From contig OZ037854.1 of assembly GCA_964035575.1 (NCBI GenBank), positions 558,001 to 622,000 on the forward strand: 64,000 nt of DNA, in the 5' to 3' direction. Origin of the DNA: Rhynchopus sp. YZ270_cl-10 (taxonomy: Eukaryota > Euglenozoa > Diplonemea > Diplonemida > Diplonemidae). Position numbers and translations under genes: made by a program. Positions 32,408 to 43,994 of the stretch are shown here, piece by piece (positions within the stretch are counted from its first letter, which is position 1; each line of letters begins with the position of its first letter). The notes under the pieces were generated by a model. That model had not been told where the DNA came from and did no database searches. It worked only from the letters and a program-made list of their open reading frames with translations.

Positions 32408-33479
32408 ACAAAAAAATAACCAAACAACCCTCGTCGCTTATGTAATACGTTTCGTTGACGAGCGGTAGCGGGGGAAGGATATTCTCAATGTAGACCTGAA
32501 TGGAATGGAAGTAAGCTGGCAGAGGGGGATGGGAGTGGAGATAGATGTGTTCTGTTCCTACGTCATTTTTGTGTATTTTTTTTTCAAAAAAAAATGAGAT
32601 ATTTTTGCATAACCATTTTAGTCTGTCTGCCACATGGTGGAGGTGACCATTGTCCTATTCGGAGGAGGGGAAAAAAGTATAGTGGAGTGCATCCTCGGGT
32701 GACTACACTAATACAACCAAGTTTTCAAAAAAAAAAAAAAGCAACAGCCAATGTTGTGCACAGAAAACCATACTAAAAAGATGTTTTCTCGTCGATACAA
32801 CAGTGGAATAGACTATGGGGTGTCAAGGGGGGGTAGTACGTCAACAAGCATTCACAGAGTAACCCACATAGGCACAAATGTTCAGGGTGCATCTTTGTGG
32901 TGTCACGGTGGTTTTTTGTGGTCCACGTTGATAGGTTAATCTTATAAACTGTTGTTTGGTGAATGTTTTTGTGGTGTACCACCCCCCCTTCGCCAGCCCA
33001 ACTACGAACAAACTAACCAAAAAAAGGGCGCAGAGAGAAGGGAAAAAAAAAGTATGGTGGAGCTCATCCTCGGGTGTGTACACTACTACTAGTGTGACAT
33101 GATTGTCGACACAACAAAAACAGAGAAAAATGTTTTCTTTTATATAAAGATGTCACATGCATCTTACAAGTTTTCTTTTATCACAGTCGTCCAAGAATCT
33201 TGGCATCCAAATAAGTTTGGCGGATTTGAAGATAATTTTCTTGTAATGTGACGCCTTCTTTATGCCAAATGTACTACTGTGTTCTTATTATTAGGTATTA
33301 GGCCTACCGTGGCCGTTCTTCCCATGAGAGCCGTATCCAAACGTCGTTCTATAATAAAAAAGCGATAAAAATGCCTCCCATTTCCTTCCCTTTTTCTCAC
33401 ATTTTTTCCAGTTTTTCTACGGGGGTATTCTCTACATAGCATCTAACGTATAGGGTGAAAAAAAGAGCAAAAAAGAAAT
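32408..33479. other. intergenic stretch with R5 copies
   Basis: Two R5 copies lie at 32676-32720 (AGTATAGTGGAGTGCATCCT, CGGGTGACTACACTAATACA) and 33050-33095 (AGTATGGTGGAGCTCATCCT, CGGGTGTGTACACTACTACT). No gene. Confidence 0.5.
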
Positions 33480-34667
33480 ATGGACGGAAGCAGGGCGCTT
33501 AGTGAGTCGTCGATTCTTACTAGTGTTGCGGATGATGGTGATGTGGGACTTGCGTATTATGTAGCAAAGAGGACTTCTGCGGGGCACCACCACCACCAGC
33601 AGCAGCAGCAGCCACGGGACACAACACAGTCGCGATTGCAGACGTCGCTTGGTTCGTACAATACGTCTCCTATGAGCAAGAACGAAAGCATCGGGCACTC
33701 CGCTGCAGACAGTCCCGACGAAACAGGCTGGCGCGAGCTCATCGATGAAGTGCGCAGATCCTGGGAGGAGGCGAAACAGACGGGCACCCTCCCGACACCT
33801 GCCCTCACATCGCCCCCGACACAGGGTGCCACCACGAAGACACTGTCTACAGAACGCAGGGTTTCGCCTCCGAGATCACCTCCGTTGCAGCACAGCAGGC
33901 CACAGCCTACCATAGTGCATGGGGGGCGGAGACAGCAGCAGCAGTATCAACAGCCGCCCCAGCAACACCCACAGCACCAACCACCCCAGCAGTACTACCA
34001 GGAGCCGCAGCAGCATCGTGCAGACACACAGCAGTCTGCACCGGTGTCGCCCCAGAGCGTTGCGAGCTTGGATCGGTGGGATACCGGACGCAAGCAGGAC
34101 CAGGATGTGGAGTACGAGGCTATGCATGGGCGTGTGCAGCGGCAGACACGGCAGAGGGGGCAGAGTAGGGGTAGTGTTGTTGTGCGTCGGTCTGCGTCTG
34201 CGCAGTCCGCAGTGGTGCCTGTGGCAGACTCGTCGGGGCTGAAGAGGCGTGTGCTGGCATTGCAGAGGACGGTGACGTCGCTGCAGGACGACAAGGCAAA
34301 CCTTCTCTCGCAAAAGGCCTCTCTGGCCACAGAGAACGAGCTCTACCGCAAGGCAGTCGTGAGCAAGGACAGCCGCCTCCAGCGCCTCCGTGCCGTCAAG
34401 CAGAAGATCGGTGCGCTCGCGACGTTGGACAAGCGGAACGCAGAGCTGAGCAGCAAGCGGCAGCAGGCGATCAGCAGTCTCGATTCGGACATAAAAAATC
34501 TGTTTCAAGGTATGCAACGCAAAAACACATGGATAGCGAAGATCGAAAATTCCTCGAAAACCGAATACACAATTCTCCCAACAGACTGGCACGACACACG
34601 CATCAACCCAAGAAACAAAAGCACGCTATCGAAGTATCGAAAGCCGCGCACAGCGTGGGCGATGTGA
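33480..34667 (+). CDS. Gln-rich coiled-coil protein, function unknown
   Basis: The main exon starts with ATG at 33480. Residues 1-230 are Ser/Gln/Pro/His-rich with poly-Q and HHHHQQQQQ tracts. Residues 250-340 form a coiled coil (LKRRVLALQRTVTSLQDDKA…LATENELYRKA). A GTATGC donor at 34510 and a CCAACAG acceptor ending at 34584 bound a 75-bp stretch that is also open in frame, so it may be an intron or a read-through. Spliced there, the frame ends at 34667. A different frame downstream (…VSKAAHSVGDVNMNPNKQ), a strong GTAAGT donor at about 34703 and a matching acceptor before GATGAGCCG at 34733 suggest that the true 3' end lies further on, to about 34.9 kb. No join seen satisfies both. Cytosolic or cytoskeletal location is a guess. 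Confidence 0.6.
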   Translation: MDGSRALSESSILTSVADDGDVGLAYYVAKRTSAGHHHHQQQQQPRDTTQSRLQTSLGSYNTSPMSKNESIGHSAADSPDETGWRELIDEVRRSWEEAKQTGTLPTPALTSPPTQGATTKTLSTERRVSPPRSPPLQHSRPQPTIVHGGRRQQQQYQQPPQQHPQHQPPQQYYQEPQQHRADTQQSAPVSPQSVASLDRWDTGRKQDQDVEYEAMHGRVQRQTRQRGQSRGSVVVRRSASAQSAVVPVADSSGLKRRVLALQRTVTSLQDDKANLLSQKASLATENELYRKAVVSKDSRLQRLRAVKQKIGALATLDKRNAELSSKRQQAISSLDSDIKNLFQGMQRKNTWIAKIENSSKTEYTILPTDWHDTRINPRNKSTLSKYRKPRTAWAM

Positions 34668-34939
34668 ACATGAACCCAAACAAGCAAACAATGGTGCAAG
34701 AGTAAGTTGCGAACGTTTCCAATACCCCCTGCCACTCTTAGGGATGAGCCGGGCTGTTCTGTAAAGACAACCAGACAAACGCGCCGCAGACAACACACAG
34801 TAAGGGTCCCAGTACAGATGGGCTTCTGCGTCAAACCCATGAACCGTGTACCCTGTAGATTAGACAATGTAGAATTAGTACCTCCCCAAAATGCCCCTTT
34901 TTTATGTGTTATACACCGGCCTCATCGGTCGAAATAGAG

Positions 34940-36118
34940 CTTTTTTTTTATGTTTTTCAAGGATATCCATCTTTTTGCAAGTTTTCTTGAGGTCTGCAGT
35001 CACGAGAGGGGCTTTGTATTGCAAGTTGCATTCTTTTTTTTTTTGTGCTTTCATCCGGGGCTGGCATCGTGCATGGTCTTTTCAATTCTTGTCAAACTGT
35101 CAATATTTTCTGATGAGGTGTTTTCCTTTTTATAATATTTGTGAAGAGAATAAAGATTTTCTACGAAGCCAATAATAAAAAAGATACCCTTTTTTTTTCT
35201 CCTGCCTCTGCCTCTGCCGATTAACGGGTGAGGCGTTTGCACTTCTCTTACCATGGTACAGCCCTCCTCCCCAGTGTCGGCATAGTACGCGTCCATGTTC
35301 AAAAAGTACGGAACATGCTCAAAAAGTACAAAATAGGAGGGTGCACGGAGCTATAAATGGCTTCTCAAAAATGTGCGCGTGGTCTCGCAGGTTCACAGAC
35401 AGCGGCACCTTGGTCCTCGAACAGCGACGTCTCGGAGTCAAGAAGCAATGTGAGATGGTGTTTCCTGTCGGTCACATGGTCAGTGTGCGAAAGAGCTTTC
35501 CCATGTAGTCCACTGGGAGAAGAAGGCATGCTGGTTGAAGTTCCCCCGTTCTCCTTCAGCACCCGTTACGTAATCGTGGTTCAGTTTGTCAATGTTGCGC
35601 ACACCATTGCAGATAGCGCTAACAAATTTTGTCACGTAATTATAGACATTACCCACCTCTTTTTTGTTCTCTGTTTGTGTTCCAATGACGTCGTTGAGGC
35701 AGCGCATGAAGGTGTGGGTGGCACAAACCAGTACCCTCGCACCTCTCCGTTTTCTTTGCGTACAGTTTGCACGTTTTATGTCCGGCTGACTCGTTGTCAG
35801 CAATGATACAGCACTTACTACTGGGACGTTTGAGGTGGATAACAACTGACTCACCACCACCATTGGGGGTAGGAAAAATATTGTGATTAAGTACGGATTT
35901 TCACGCCAAAAAGTACAAAAGTACAGTATAAGGTACACATACTGTGCCAACACCGCCCCTCCCTCCACCCTATTGATGGTTGTATTGTGCATTTTTTGCA
36001 TCTTTTTTTGAGGGTAAAACACTTCGGAATGTCCTCTTCCCCAAACCAAAAAATACAACACCAAAGTACTCTACAGACAAAAGGCTTCTTACCAGCCAGG
36101 ACACATATAACAGAAACG
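34940..36118. other. intergenic stretch with R3/R4 and possible exon
   Basis: R3 (GCAGTCACGAGAGGGGCTTT) and R4 (GCTTTCATCCGGGGCTGGCA) copies lie at 34996-35075, and AATAAA at about 35150. The block 35391-35510 after CTCGCAG is open (FTDSGTLVLEQRRLGVKKQC…) and could be a terminal exon of the upstream gene or of an unseen one, but it cannot be joined with confidence. Confidence 0.35.
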
Positions 36119-37295
36119 ATGCGTGTTTTAGTCGCAGTAGCGCTGGTTGGGATGCTTGCACAGTGCAGCGCAGCAGCCAACATGGAAAAGTACTACAAAC
36201 GCACTGGGAGGAAATTCCTCGACGAGAAGGAGAAGGAGGACGGCGTGCACAAGCTCCCCTCAGGCATGCTCTTCAAGGTGCTCAAGAAGGGCGACGGCGG
36301 TAAGTCTCCCGGACCAAGCGACCAGTGTGATGTGCACTACGCGGGTACCTTGAGGTGTGTTGTCGTGCGCCATTCCCCTTTTTAATGTACAAAACGATGT
36401 GTTCAGGTGATTTTAAAAAAAACAGTACATCCGGAAAAAAACAAACACCACCTATAACAGGGACGGCACGACATTCGACAGCAGCTACGACCGCGGCTCG
36501 CCCACCTCCTTCGCACCAAACCAGGTGATCAAGGGTTGGACTGAGGCACTGCAGCTGATGTGCGAGGGCGACAAATGGCAGGTGTGCACCACACAAAGCA
36601 AAACAGCAGCAAACACATTGAGACACATTCTGCCTCCACTGCAGGAATTGACCCCCCCGGGAATCTGGCCATCACCTTTTTTTAAAGTGACTAAAGCACG
36701 AGAGGCTTAGGTTCATCTTCTTATCTTTTCTTTTTTAGCCTCCCCAACATTCCAAACATACAAACATACCCTTCCCTCCGTTATTACGCAGTTCCCTTTG
36801 CTCTTAACTGCCTCGGGCAACTCCAACATGCATCAATACTGTCCATGACACAACACCACACCACACCACAACCCACCACACAGCTCTACATCCCATACGA
36901 GCTGGCCTACGGCGAGCGTGGCAGCCCTCCCAAGATCCCCGGGTTCTCCCCCCTCGTCTTCGATGTCGAGCTCATCAAGGTCCAGAAGGGAGGCAAAGAC
37001 TGCTCCGAGGCCAAGGCCGAGCTTGAGGTATGAATCTTCACCAAATATTTTTTATATGATTATGTTCCTGCTTACACCCTCCTAACCGTGTGCATACCAA
37101 ATGAAATGCTCTCTGGGGGGCTTCGATAACCTGCGGGGAACCACCGATGCACGGTGAGGCATTTGCACTTTCAACTTCTCATTTTTTTTTTGCACATTTC
37201 TTTAGAATCTTACCAAACCTTTTTGCCTCCAAAAAACCTCCAAAAACAAAACAAAAAAACAGGAGAAAATCGGCAAGTCTTCCGACGAGCTGTGA
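36119..37295 (+). CDS. ER-lumenal FKBP-type peptidyl-prolyl isomerase with SDEL tail
   Basis: Four exons: 36119-36354, 36461-36581, 36884-37027 and 37263-37295, giving 177 aa. The first joint is phase 2, the others phase 0. A signal peptide (MRVLVAVALVGMLAQCSAAA) leads to one FKBP domain with the usual binding-pocket residues: VHYAGTL, DGTTFDSSYDRG, FAPNQVIKGWTEALQLM, YIPYELAYGERG and LVFDVELIKV. Such enzymes isomerise Xaa-Pro bonds of folding proteins. The 11-codon last exon reads EKIGKSSDEL, a KDEL-type retrieval signal. If the preceding GTATGA were not spliced, the protein would stop four bases later (ELEV), losing retention. Intron 2 contains R1 (36685-36730) and intron 3 contains R2 (37101-37180). 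Confidence 0.9.
36685..36730 (+). repeat. R1 repeat in FKBP intron 2
   Basis: AAAGTGACTAAAGCACGAGA, GGCTTAGGTTCATCTTCTTA and TCTTTTCTTTTTTAG follow the R1 order; the end is itself a plausible acceptor (TTTTTTAG). Confidence 0.75.
37101..37180 (+). repeat. R2 repeat in FKBP intron 3
   Basis: ATGAAATGCTCTCTGGGGGG, CTTCGATAACCTGCGGGGAA and CGGTGAGGCATTTGCACTTT match 61190-61275 and 61961-62052. Confidence 0.75.
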
Positions 37296-38079
37296 ACGGA
37301 AAAACGAGACCTCCCCTTTCAAGGGGTTCGCCTTGCTTACCAAAAAATAATCTGCCATTTTGTCGGTGCATTTTGCGGTGATTCTTGGGTCCCAAAAATG
37401 AAAACGTAGCGATATGGGGTACCATTCATAGCGGGTGTTCGTGGAAACAGGTCTTGAGCTGTGTGTAGGGGTCGGTGTGCATGATTTTTCAACGCAGCCG
37501 TTGGCGTTAAAGATGGCTACACATACAGAGGGAGGCTTGAGGCTCCTCTCACCAATTTCTCTTTCTATGCTTGCGCGGGGGGAGACGGGGGGGCGCGCCC
37601 ACTCTCGGGAATCTACCACCCAAGAATGGGGGCATGGGAGGGATGGTGGTGGGGGATAAATATACGCCGCATACGGCATCCGGCATTAGTTCGAAAAAAA
37701 AATGCAAACAAGAAATTCAAAAGAAAAAAAATATATACCCGTGTATTATTGTGTAAACGCCTAATAGGCTATGTGGAATGGTTTGGAAGAGAAAAAAAAA
37801 AAAAAAAGCACGTTCATATTTCTCACGTCCCGCCAGCTCACCAGGTTGCTTCTTTGAAGTGGTGGATAAGTTGTCCAGCTCCTGAAGGGATTATTGGTAA
37901 CGGAGGTGATTAGGGTGCACACAACCACGTGGCATGCTTTGCTTTTCACACCACATCTATCCCCCAACTCTCATCACTCCCTCGACACATCATTCCAGAT
38001 TTGGTTGCAATAATACGCCCACCTTGAGATCCGCACATACGTATCCACACATTGAAGAAAGACCCCTTTTCTTGTGAAT

Positions 38080-39048
38080 ATGCTGTTCGCAGTGTTGTCT
38101 GCGCTTGCAGTTGGTGCGTCTATCGCATCGCCGCAGACAGTGATGACGGATGTGCGTGCTGGGAAGGTCACTGCAGGACGTAAGTTGGTTTCCCCTGTGC
38201 GTGTGGCTGCGTTCAACACACATTCCAACGAACAGAGCTACCCAAGCGGCCCCCAGATCGACTACATCCTTTCGCACACCCAACCCTCGTACGAATTCGA
38301 CCTCGTGGGAGTGATTGAGAACATGAACCGTGAACGTGTGTGGGACTCTGTCGCAGGATTTACGACATACACCTTCGAGTCGAGCAGGCCGTCCGAGCAG
38401 CTGCTGTACCGCACCACAAAGTTTGGCAGCCCGACAAACGGGATCAAGTTCCAGGAGGCTGGGTGGGGTGCCTACTACGTGAGCCACGTGGACCTGGAGG
38501 AGATTGGTGGTGGGTGTGTGCGTGTGTTTGTTGCTCACTTCCCGATCGAGATGACTGTCATAGACGGACCTGCCGACGCGACCTCGTATGCCATGGGGCG
38601 CTACGTCGTGGAGCAGCTTCACGACGAGTGTTCGAACATCCTGGCAGGAGACCTGAACACCATCTTGCTGAGCACGTTTGAGAAGAACCTGAAGCGTCTG
38701 GACGACCTGCTTGCCTCGTCCCTCGAGTCCTTCCTTGAGCCGACCACGGTGTCCAACGTGCTGTACGTGATGTGCAGCAACGACATGGGCTTCGAAGGGT
38801 CTGAGGAGTACAGAGACAGGTCCCTCAGCGACCACCCCATCGCAGTCACCATCTGCACGCCGGACGCGCCTGTTGGTGTGCCACAGCCAGACACAGACGC
38901 ACCCACAGCAGCACGCACACCCTCGCCGAGAGGTAGACGTTCCCCAACAGACGCACCGCAGACACCAATGACAGATGCACCGAGAAGCAGACGTTCACCA
39001 AGCTCGCGTAACGGTGCTGTGCCGAGGTCTAGGCGTCCAAGGGGGTGA
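38080..39048 (+). CDS. secreted EEP-family (DNase I-like) protein, copy 1
   Basis: A single exon of 322 aa from the first ATG (MLFAVLSALAVGASIASP, signal peptide). Endonuclease/exonuclease/phosphatase motifs are complete: RVAAFNT (Asn46), VGVIENMN (Glu), VAHFPIE (His), AGDLNTI (Asp/Asn) and SDHPIAV (Asp-His). The family hydrolyses phosphodiester or phosphomonoester bonds in nucleic acids or phospholipids with a divalent metal. The C-terminal 50 residues are a Pro/Arg/Ser-rich tail (SRRSPSSRNGAVPRSRRPRG). It lacks the obvious active-site spacing that would tell a nuclease from a sphingomyelinase-type enzyme. The linker after the signal peptide (PQTVMTDVRAGKVTAGRK) matches the linker of the fusion gene at 45500. 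Ser instead of Asn at FES(S/N)RPSEQ separates it from copies 2 and 3. Confidence 0.85.
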   Translation: MLFAVLSALAVGASIASPQTVMTDVRAGKVTAGRKLVSPVRVAAFNTHSNEQSYPSGPQIDYILSHTQPSYEFDLVGVIENMNRERVWDSVAGFTTYTFESSRPSEQLLYRTTKFGSPTNGIKFQEAGWGAYYVSHVDLEEIGGGCVRVFVAHFPIEMTVIDGPADATSYAMGRYVVEQLHDECSNILAGDLNTILLSTFEKNLKRLDDLLASSLESFLEPTTVSNVLYVMCSNDMGFEGSEEYRDRSLSDHPIAVTICTPDAPVGVPQPDTDAPTAARTPSPRGRRSPTDAPQTPMTDAPRSRRSPSSRNGAVPRSRRPRG

Positions 39049-40552
39049 GGGAGGCGTGCGCTCAAAATAGCCACCCACCAAAGCGGGTACTCAGGCGATT
39101 GTCGACACACATCTTTTGTTTCTTATTTTGACACTTTGACACTTGTCACGCCAGTTTTTGATCTGTCTTGTCCTTTGAGGAACCATCTAAAAATTGGGAA
39201 TAGAATCTGACTTCAAGATATGACAAGTGAATGCTAAAAACAACTTTATTCGTTTGTTGTTCTGCACACATGTTGTGCTTTTCGCTGCATGAGTTTGAGT
39301 AAGTGTGGTGGAACAAACATTGGATAAACGTCTAAAAGAAACTCTGAACAGAAGAACAACAAACAAAAATATGTTTTGTATCGTGGAGCTGTCTACACTA
39401 ATACAACAATGTTTTCAAAGAACGAAAAGAAAAAGAAACTGAACAACGAACACATGCCAACACCCTTCCTCACTAGTATGAAACACAGGTCAACCCCAGC
39501 GATGGCACACAGATTAGATCTGGTGCAAGCCCGCAGGATTATCTTGTCCTCTCAGATATTGAGGTGGGGTGTTGGACGCAAACTAGGTGACATGCACCCC
39601 GTGTAGTTCTTATCGGCCAAAGTTGTGTGGTACAGACCACTTCCCCCCCTACAGTAGGTCTTTTTGTTTACCCGCAATTTCACTCCTCCCTTCTTTTGTT
39701 CAGTGCCTGCGTCCCGGCGTTTGCACTATCAACTTCACTTTGTTTCTTCAGCTATTCTGAGCAGAACCCAACGCACACTTTATATATTTTTATGTTTTTC
39801 TGTGCTCTGCTCTTTTCCCCTTGTCGTTTGTTCAAGTTAACCAAGCACAGAGGCTTAGGTTCATCCTATAAAGTTGTCTTTGTTTTCGATGACACTAAGC
39901 ACGACGAGGCTTCCATCTTGAACACTTTTCCATTCTATTTCCCCTTTGTTGCGTACCGCACGTCACACACGAGACGTTTGGTACCCTTTATAGAGTATGC
40001 ACGACGTGATGTTTGCCCCTTTTGAGAGGCCTTTCACAGAAGTGCATCGTTACCGTTTTGTTTTGTCCAAGGTAACCCAAGCACAGTGAGGCTTAGGTTC
40101 ATCTCATGAACAAAAATATAAATTATCGCCCTCTTACGTTTTCCACTTCAAATTCAACAGAGCCAAATAGCAGCGCGTGTCCCGCTTTATGCACTGTAAT
40201 GTTGGTGTCCACCCCTTGGTGTCCACGTTTCCATGGCCCGTCAGTGTTCGTCCTGGCAATAGGTGCACCCCTTTGCGATGAACCCCTGCTCGTAGGTCGT
40301 CTCTAATCCCTGCACATTCCACTGAAGACAAAGAGTCTGCGTGGGTACCTCCAGCTCCCGTTGCAGTGTAAATGCCTGCGTCCCCGAGGCGTTTGCACTA
40401 TCAACTTCACTTTGCTTTTCACACCACATCTATCCCCCAACTCTCATCACTCCCTCGACACATCATTCCAGATTTGGTTGCAATAATACTCCCACCTTGA
40501 GATCCGCACATACGTATCCACACATTGAAGAAAGGCCCCTTTTCTTGTGAAT

Positions 40553-41521
40553 ATGCTGTTCGCAGTGTTGTCTGCGCTTGCAGTTGGTGCGTCTATCGCA
40601 TCGCCGCAGACAGTGATGACGGATGTGCGTGCTGGGAAGGTCACTGCAGGACGTAAGTTGGTTTCCCCTGTGCGTGTGGCTGCGTTCAACACACATTCCA
40701 ACGAACAGAGCTACCCAAGCGGCCCCCAGATCGACTACATCCTTTCGCACACCCAACCCTCGTACGAATTCGACCTCGTGGGTGTGATTGAGAACATGAA
40801 CCGTGAACGTGTGTGGGACTCTGTCGCAGGATTTACGACATACACCTTCGAGTCAAACAGGCCGTCCGAGCAGCTGCTGTACCGCACCACAAAGTTTGGC
40901 AGCCCGACAAACGGGATCAAGTTCCAGGAGGCTGGGTGGGGTGCCTACTACGTGAGCCACGTGGACCTGGAGGAGATTGGTGGTGGGTGTGTGCGTGTGT
41001 TTGTTGCTCACTTCCCGATCGAGATGACTGTCATAGACGGACCTGCCGACGCGACCTCGTATGCCATGGGGCGCTACGTCGTGGAGCAGCTTCACGACGA
41101 GTGTTCGAACATCCTGGCAGGAGACCTGAACACCATCTTGCTGAGCACATTTGAGAAGAACCTGAAGCGTCTGGACGACCTGCTTGCCTCGTCCCTCGAG
41201 TCCTTCCTTGAGCCGACCACGGTGTCCAACGTGCTGTACGTGATGTGCAGCAACGACATGGGCTTCGAAGGGTCTGAGGAGTACAGAGACAGGTCCCTCA
41301 GCGACCACCCCATCGCAGTCACCATCTGCACGCCGGACGCGCCTGTTGGTGTGCCACAGCCAGACACAGACGCACCCACAGCAGCACGCACACCCTCGCC
41401 GAGAGGTAGACGTTCCCCAACAGACGCACCGCAGACACCAATGACAGATGCACCGAGAAGCAGACGTTCACCAAGCTCGCGTAACGGTGCTGTGCCGAGG
41501 TCTAGGCGTCCAAGGGGGTGA
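40553..41521 (+). CDS. secreted EEP-family protein, copy 2
   Basis: 322 aa, one exon, lying 2473 bp after copy 1 at the same position in its unit. It has the same signal peptide, linker, catalytic motifs and basic tail. It reads FESNRPSEQ, as do copy 3 and the fusion. The protein appears identical to copy 3. The leader (CCACACATTGAAGAAAGGCC) is shared by all four genes, so co-regulation from copied promoters is likely. Confidence 0.85.
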   Translation: MLFAVLSALAVGASIASPQTVMTDVRAGKVTAGRKLVSPVRVAAFNTHSNEQSYPSGPQIDYILSHTQPSYEFDLVGVIENMNRERVWDSVAGFTTYTFESNRPSEQLLYRTTKFGSPTNGIKFQEAGWGAYYVSHVDLEEIGGGCVRVFVAHFPIEMTVIDGPADATSYAMGRYVVEQLHDECSNILAGDLNTILLSTFEKNLKRLDDLLASSLESFLEPTTVSNVLYVMCSNDMGFEGSEEYRDRSLSDHPIAVTICTPDAPVGVPQPDTDAPTAARTPSPRGRRSPTDAPQTPMTDAPRSRRSPSSRNGAVPRSRRPRG

Positions 41522-43025
41522 GGGAGGCGTGCGCTCAAAATAGCCACCCACCAAAGCGGGTACTCAGGCGATTGTCGACACACATCTTTTGTTTCTTATT
41601 TTGACACTTTGACACTTGTCACGCCAGTTTTTGATCTGTCTTGTCCTTTGAGGAACCATCTAAAAATTGGGAATAGAATCTGACTTCAAGATATGACAAG
41701 TGAATGCTAAAAACAACTTTATTCGTTTGTTGTTCTGCACACATGTTGTGCTTTTCGCTGCATGAGTTTGAGTAAGTGTGGTGGAACAAACATTGGATAA
41801 ACGTCTAAAAGAAACTCTGAACAGAAGAACAACAAACAAAAATATGTTTTGTATCGTGGAGCTGTCTACACTAATACAACAATGTTTTCAAAGAACGAAA
41901 AGAAAAAGAAACTGAACAACGAACACATGCCAACACCCTTCCTCACTAGTATGAAACACAGGTCAACCCCAGCGATGGCACACAGATTAGATCTGGTGCA
42001 AGCCCGCAGGATTATCTTGTCCTCTCAGATATTGAGGTGGGGTGTTGGACGCAAACTAGGTGACATGCACCCCGTGTAGTTCTTATCGGCCAAAGTTGTG
42101 TGGTACAGACCACTTCCCCCCCTACAGTAGGTCTTTTTGTTTACCCGCAATTTCACTCCTCCCTTCTTTTGTTCAGTGCCTGCGTCCCGGCGTTTGCACT
42201 ATCAACTTCACTTTGTTTCTTCAGCTATTCTGAGCAGAACCCAACGCACACTTTATATATTTTTATGTTTTTCTGTGCTCTGCTCTTTTCCCCTTGTCGT
42301 TTGTTCAAGTTAACCAAGCACAGAGGCTTAGGTTCATCCTATAAAGTTGTCTTTGTTTTCGATGACACTAAGCACGACGAGGCTTCCATCTTGAACACTT
42401 TTCCATTCTATTTCCCCTTTGTTGCGTACCGCACGTCACACACGAGACGTTTGGTACCCTTTATAGAGTATGCACGACGTGATGTTTGCCCCTTTTGAGA
42501 GGCCTTTCACAGAAGTGCATCGTTACCGTTTTGTTTTGTCCAAGGTAACCCAAGCACAGTGAGGCTTAGGTTCATCTCATGAACAAAAATATAAATTATC
42601 GCCCTCTTACGTTTTCCACTTCAAATTCAACAGAGCCAAATAGCAGCGCGTGTCCCGCTTTATGCACTGTAATGTTGGTGTCCACCCCTTGGTGTCCACG
42701 TTTCCATGGCCCGTCAGTGTTCGTCCTGGCAATAGGTGCACCCCTTTGCGATGAACCCCTGCTCGTAGGTCGTCTCTAATCCCTGCACATTCCACTGAAG
42801 ACAAAGAGTCTGCGTGGGTACCTCCAGCTCCCGTTGCAGTGTAAATGCCTGCGTCCCCGAGGCGTTTGCACTATCAACTTCACTTTGCTTTTCACACCAC
42901 ATCTATCCCCCAACTCTCATCACTCCCTCGACACATCATTCCAGATTTGGTTGCAATAATACTCCCACCTTGAGATCCGCACATACGTATCCACACATTG
43001 AAGAAAGGCCCCTTTTCTTGTGAAT

Positions 43026-43994
43026 ATGCTGTTCGCAGTGTTGTCTGCGCTTGCAGTTGGTGCGTCTATCGCATCGCCGCAGACAGTGATGACGGATGTG
43101 CGTGCTGGGAAGGTCACTGCAGGACGTAAGTTGGTTTCCCCTGTGCGTGTGGCTGCGTTCAACACACATTCCAACGAACAGAGCTACCCAAGCGGCCCCC
43201 AGATCGACTACATCCTTTCGCACACCCAACCCTCGTACGAATTCGACCTCGTGGGTGTGATTGAGAACATGAACCGTGAACGTGTGTGGGACTCTGTCGC
43301 AGGATTTACGACATACACCTTCGAGTCAAACAGGCCGTCCGAGCAGCTGCTGTACCGCACCACAAAGTTTGGCAGCCCGACAAACGGGATCAAGTTCCAG
43401 GAGGCTGGGTGGGGTGCCTACTACGTGAGCCACGTGGACCTGGAGGAGATTGGTGGTGGGTGTGTGCGTGTGTTTGTTGCTCACTTCCCGATCGAGATGA
43501 CTGTCATAGACGGACCTGCCGACGCGACCTCGTATGCCATGGGGCGCTACGTCGTGGAGCAGCTTCACGACGAGTGTTCGAACATCCTGGCAGGAGACCT
43601 GAACACCATCTTGCTGAGCACATTTGAGAAGAACCTGAAGCGTCTGGACGACCTGCTTGCCTCGTCCCTCGAGTCCTTCCTTGAGCCGACCACGGTGTCC
43701 AACGTGCTGTACGTGATGTGCAGCAACGACATGGGCTTCGAAGGGTCTGAGGAGTACAGAGACAGGTCCCTCAGCGACCACCCCATCGCAGTCACCATCT
43801 GCACGCCGGACGCGCCTGTTGGTGTGCCACAGCCAGACACAGACGCACCCACAGCAGCACGCACACCCTCGCCGAGAGGTAGACGTTCCCCAACAGACGC
43901 ACCGCAGACACCAATGACAGATGCACCGAGAAGCAGACGTTCACCAAGCTCGCGTAACGGTGCTGTGCCGAGGTCTAGGCGTCCAAGGGGGTGA
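43026..43994 (+). CDS. secreted EEP-family protein, copy 3
   Basis: 322 aa, one exon, at the same position in unit 3. Coding sequence appears identical to copy 2, with all EEP motifs intact. The downstream spacer begins to differ from units 1 and 2 at about 45.17 kb, where it passes into the diverged fourth unit. Confidence 0.85.
   Translation: MLFAVLSALAVGASIASPQTVMTDVRAGKVTAGRKLVSPVRVAAFNTHSNEQSYPSGPQIDYILSHTQPSYEFDLVGVIENMNRERVWDSVAGFTTYTFESNRPSEQLLYRTTKFGSPTNGIKFQEAGWGAYYVSHVDLEEIGGGCVRVFVAHFPIEMTVIDGPADATSYAMGRYVVEQLHDECSNILAGDLNTILLSTFEKNLKRLDDLLASSLESFLEPTTVSNVLYVMCSNDMGFEGSEEYRDRSLSDHPIAVTICTPDAPVGVPQPDTDAPTAARTPSPRGRRSPTDAPQTPMTDAPRSRRSPSSRNGAVPRSRRPRG

Noticed and set aside
40106-40429. 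Small open frames on both strands repeated in each 2473-bp spacer
   Set aside because: They run through R2 repeat sequence and are conserved only because the units are recent duplicates; no protein-like signature.
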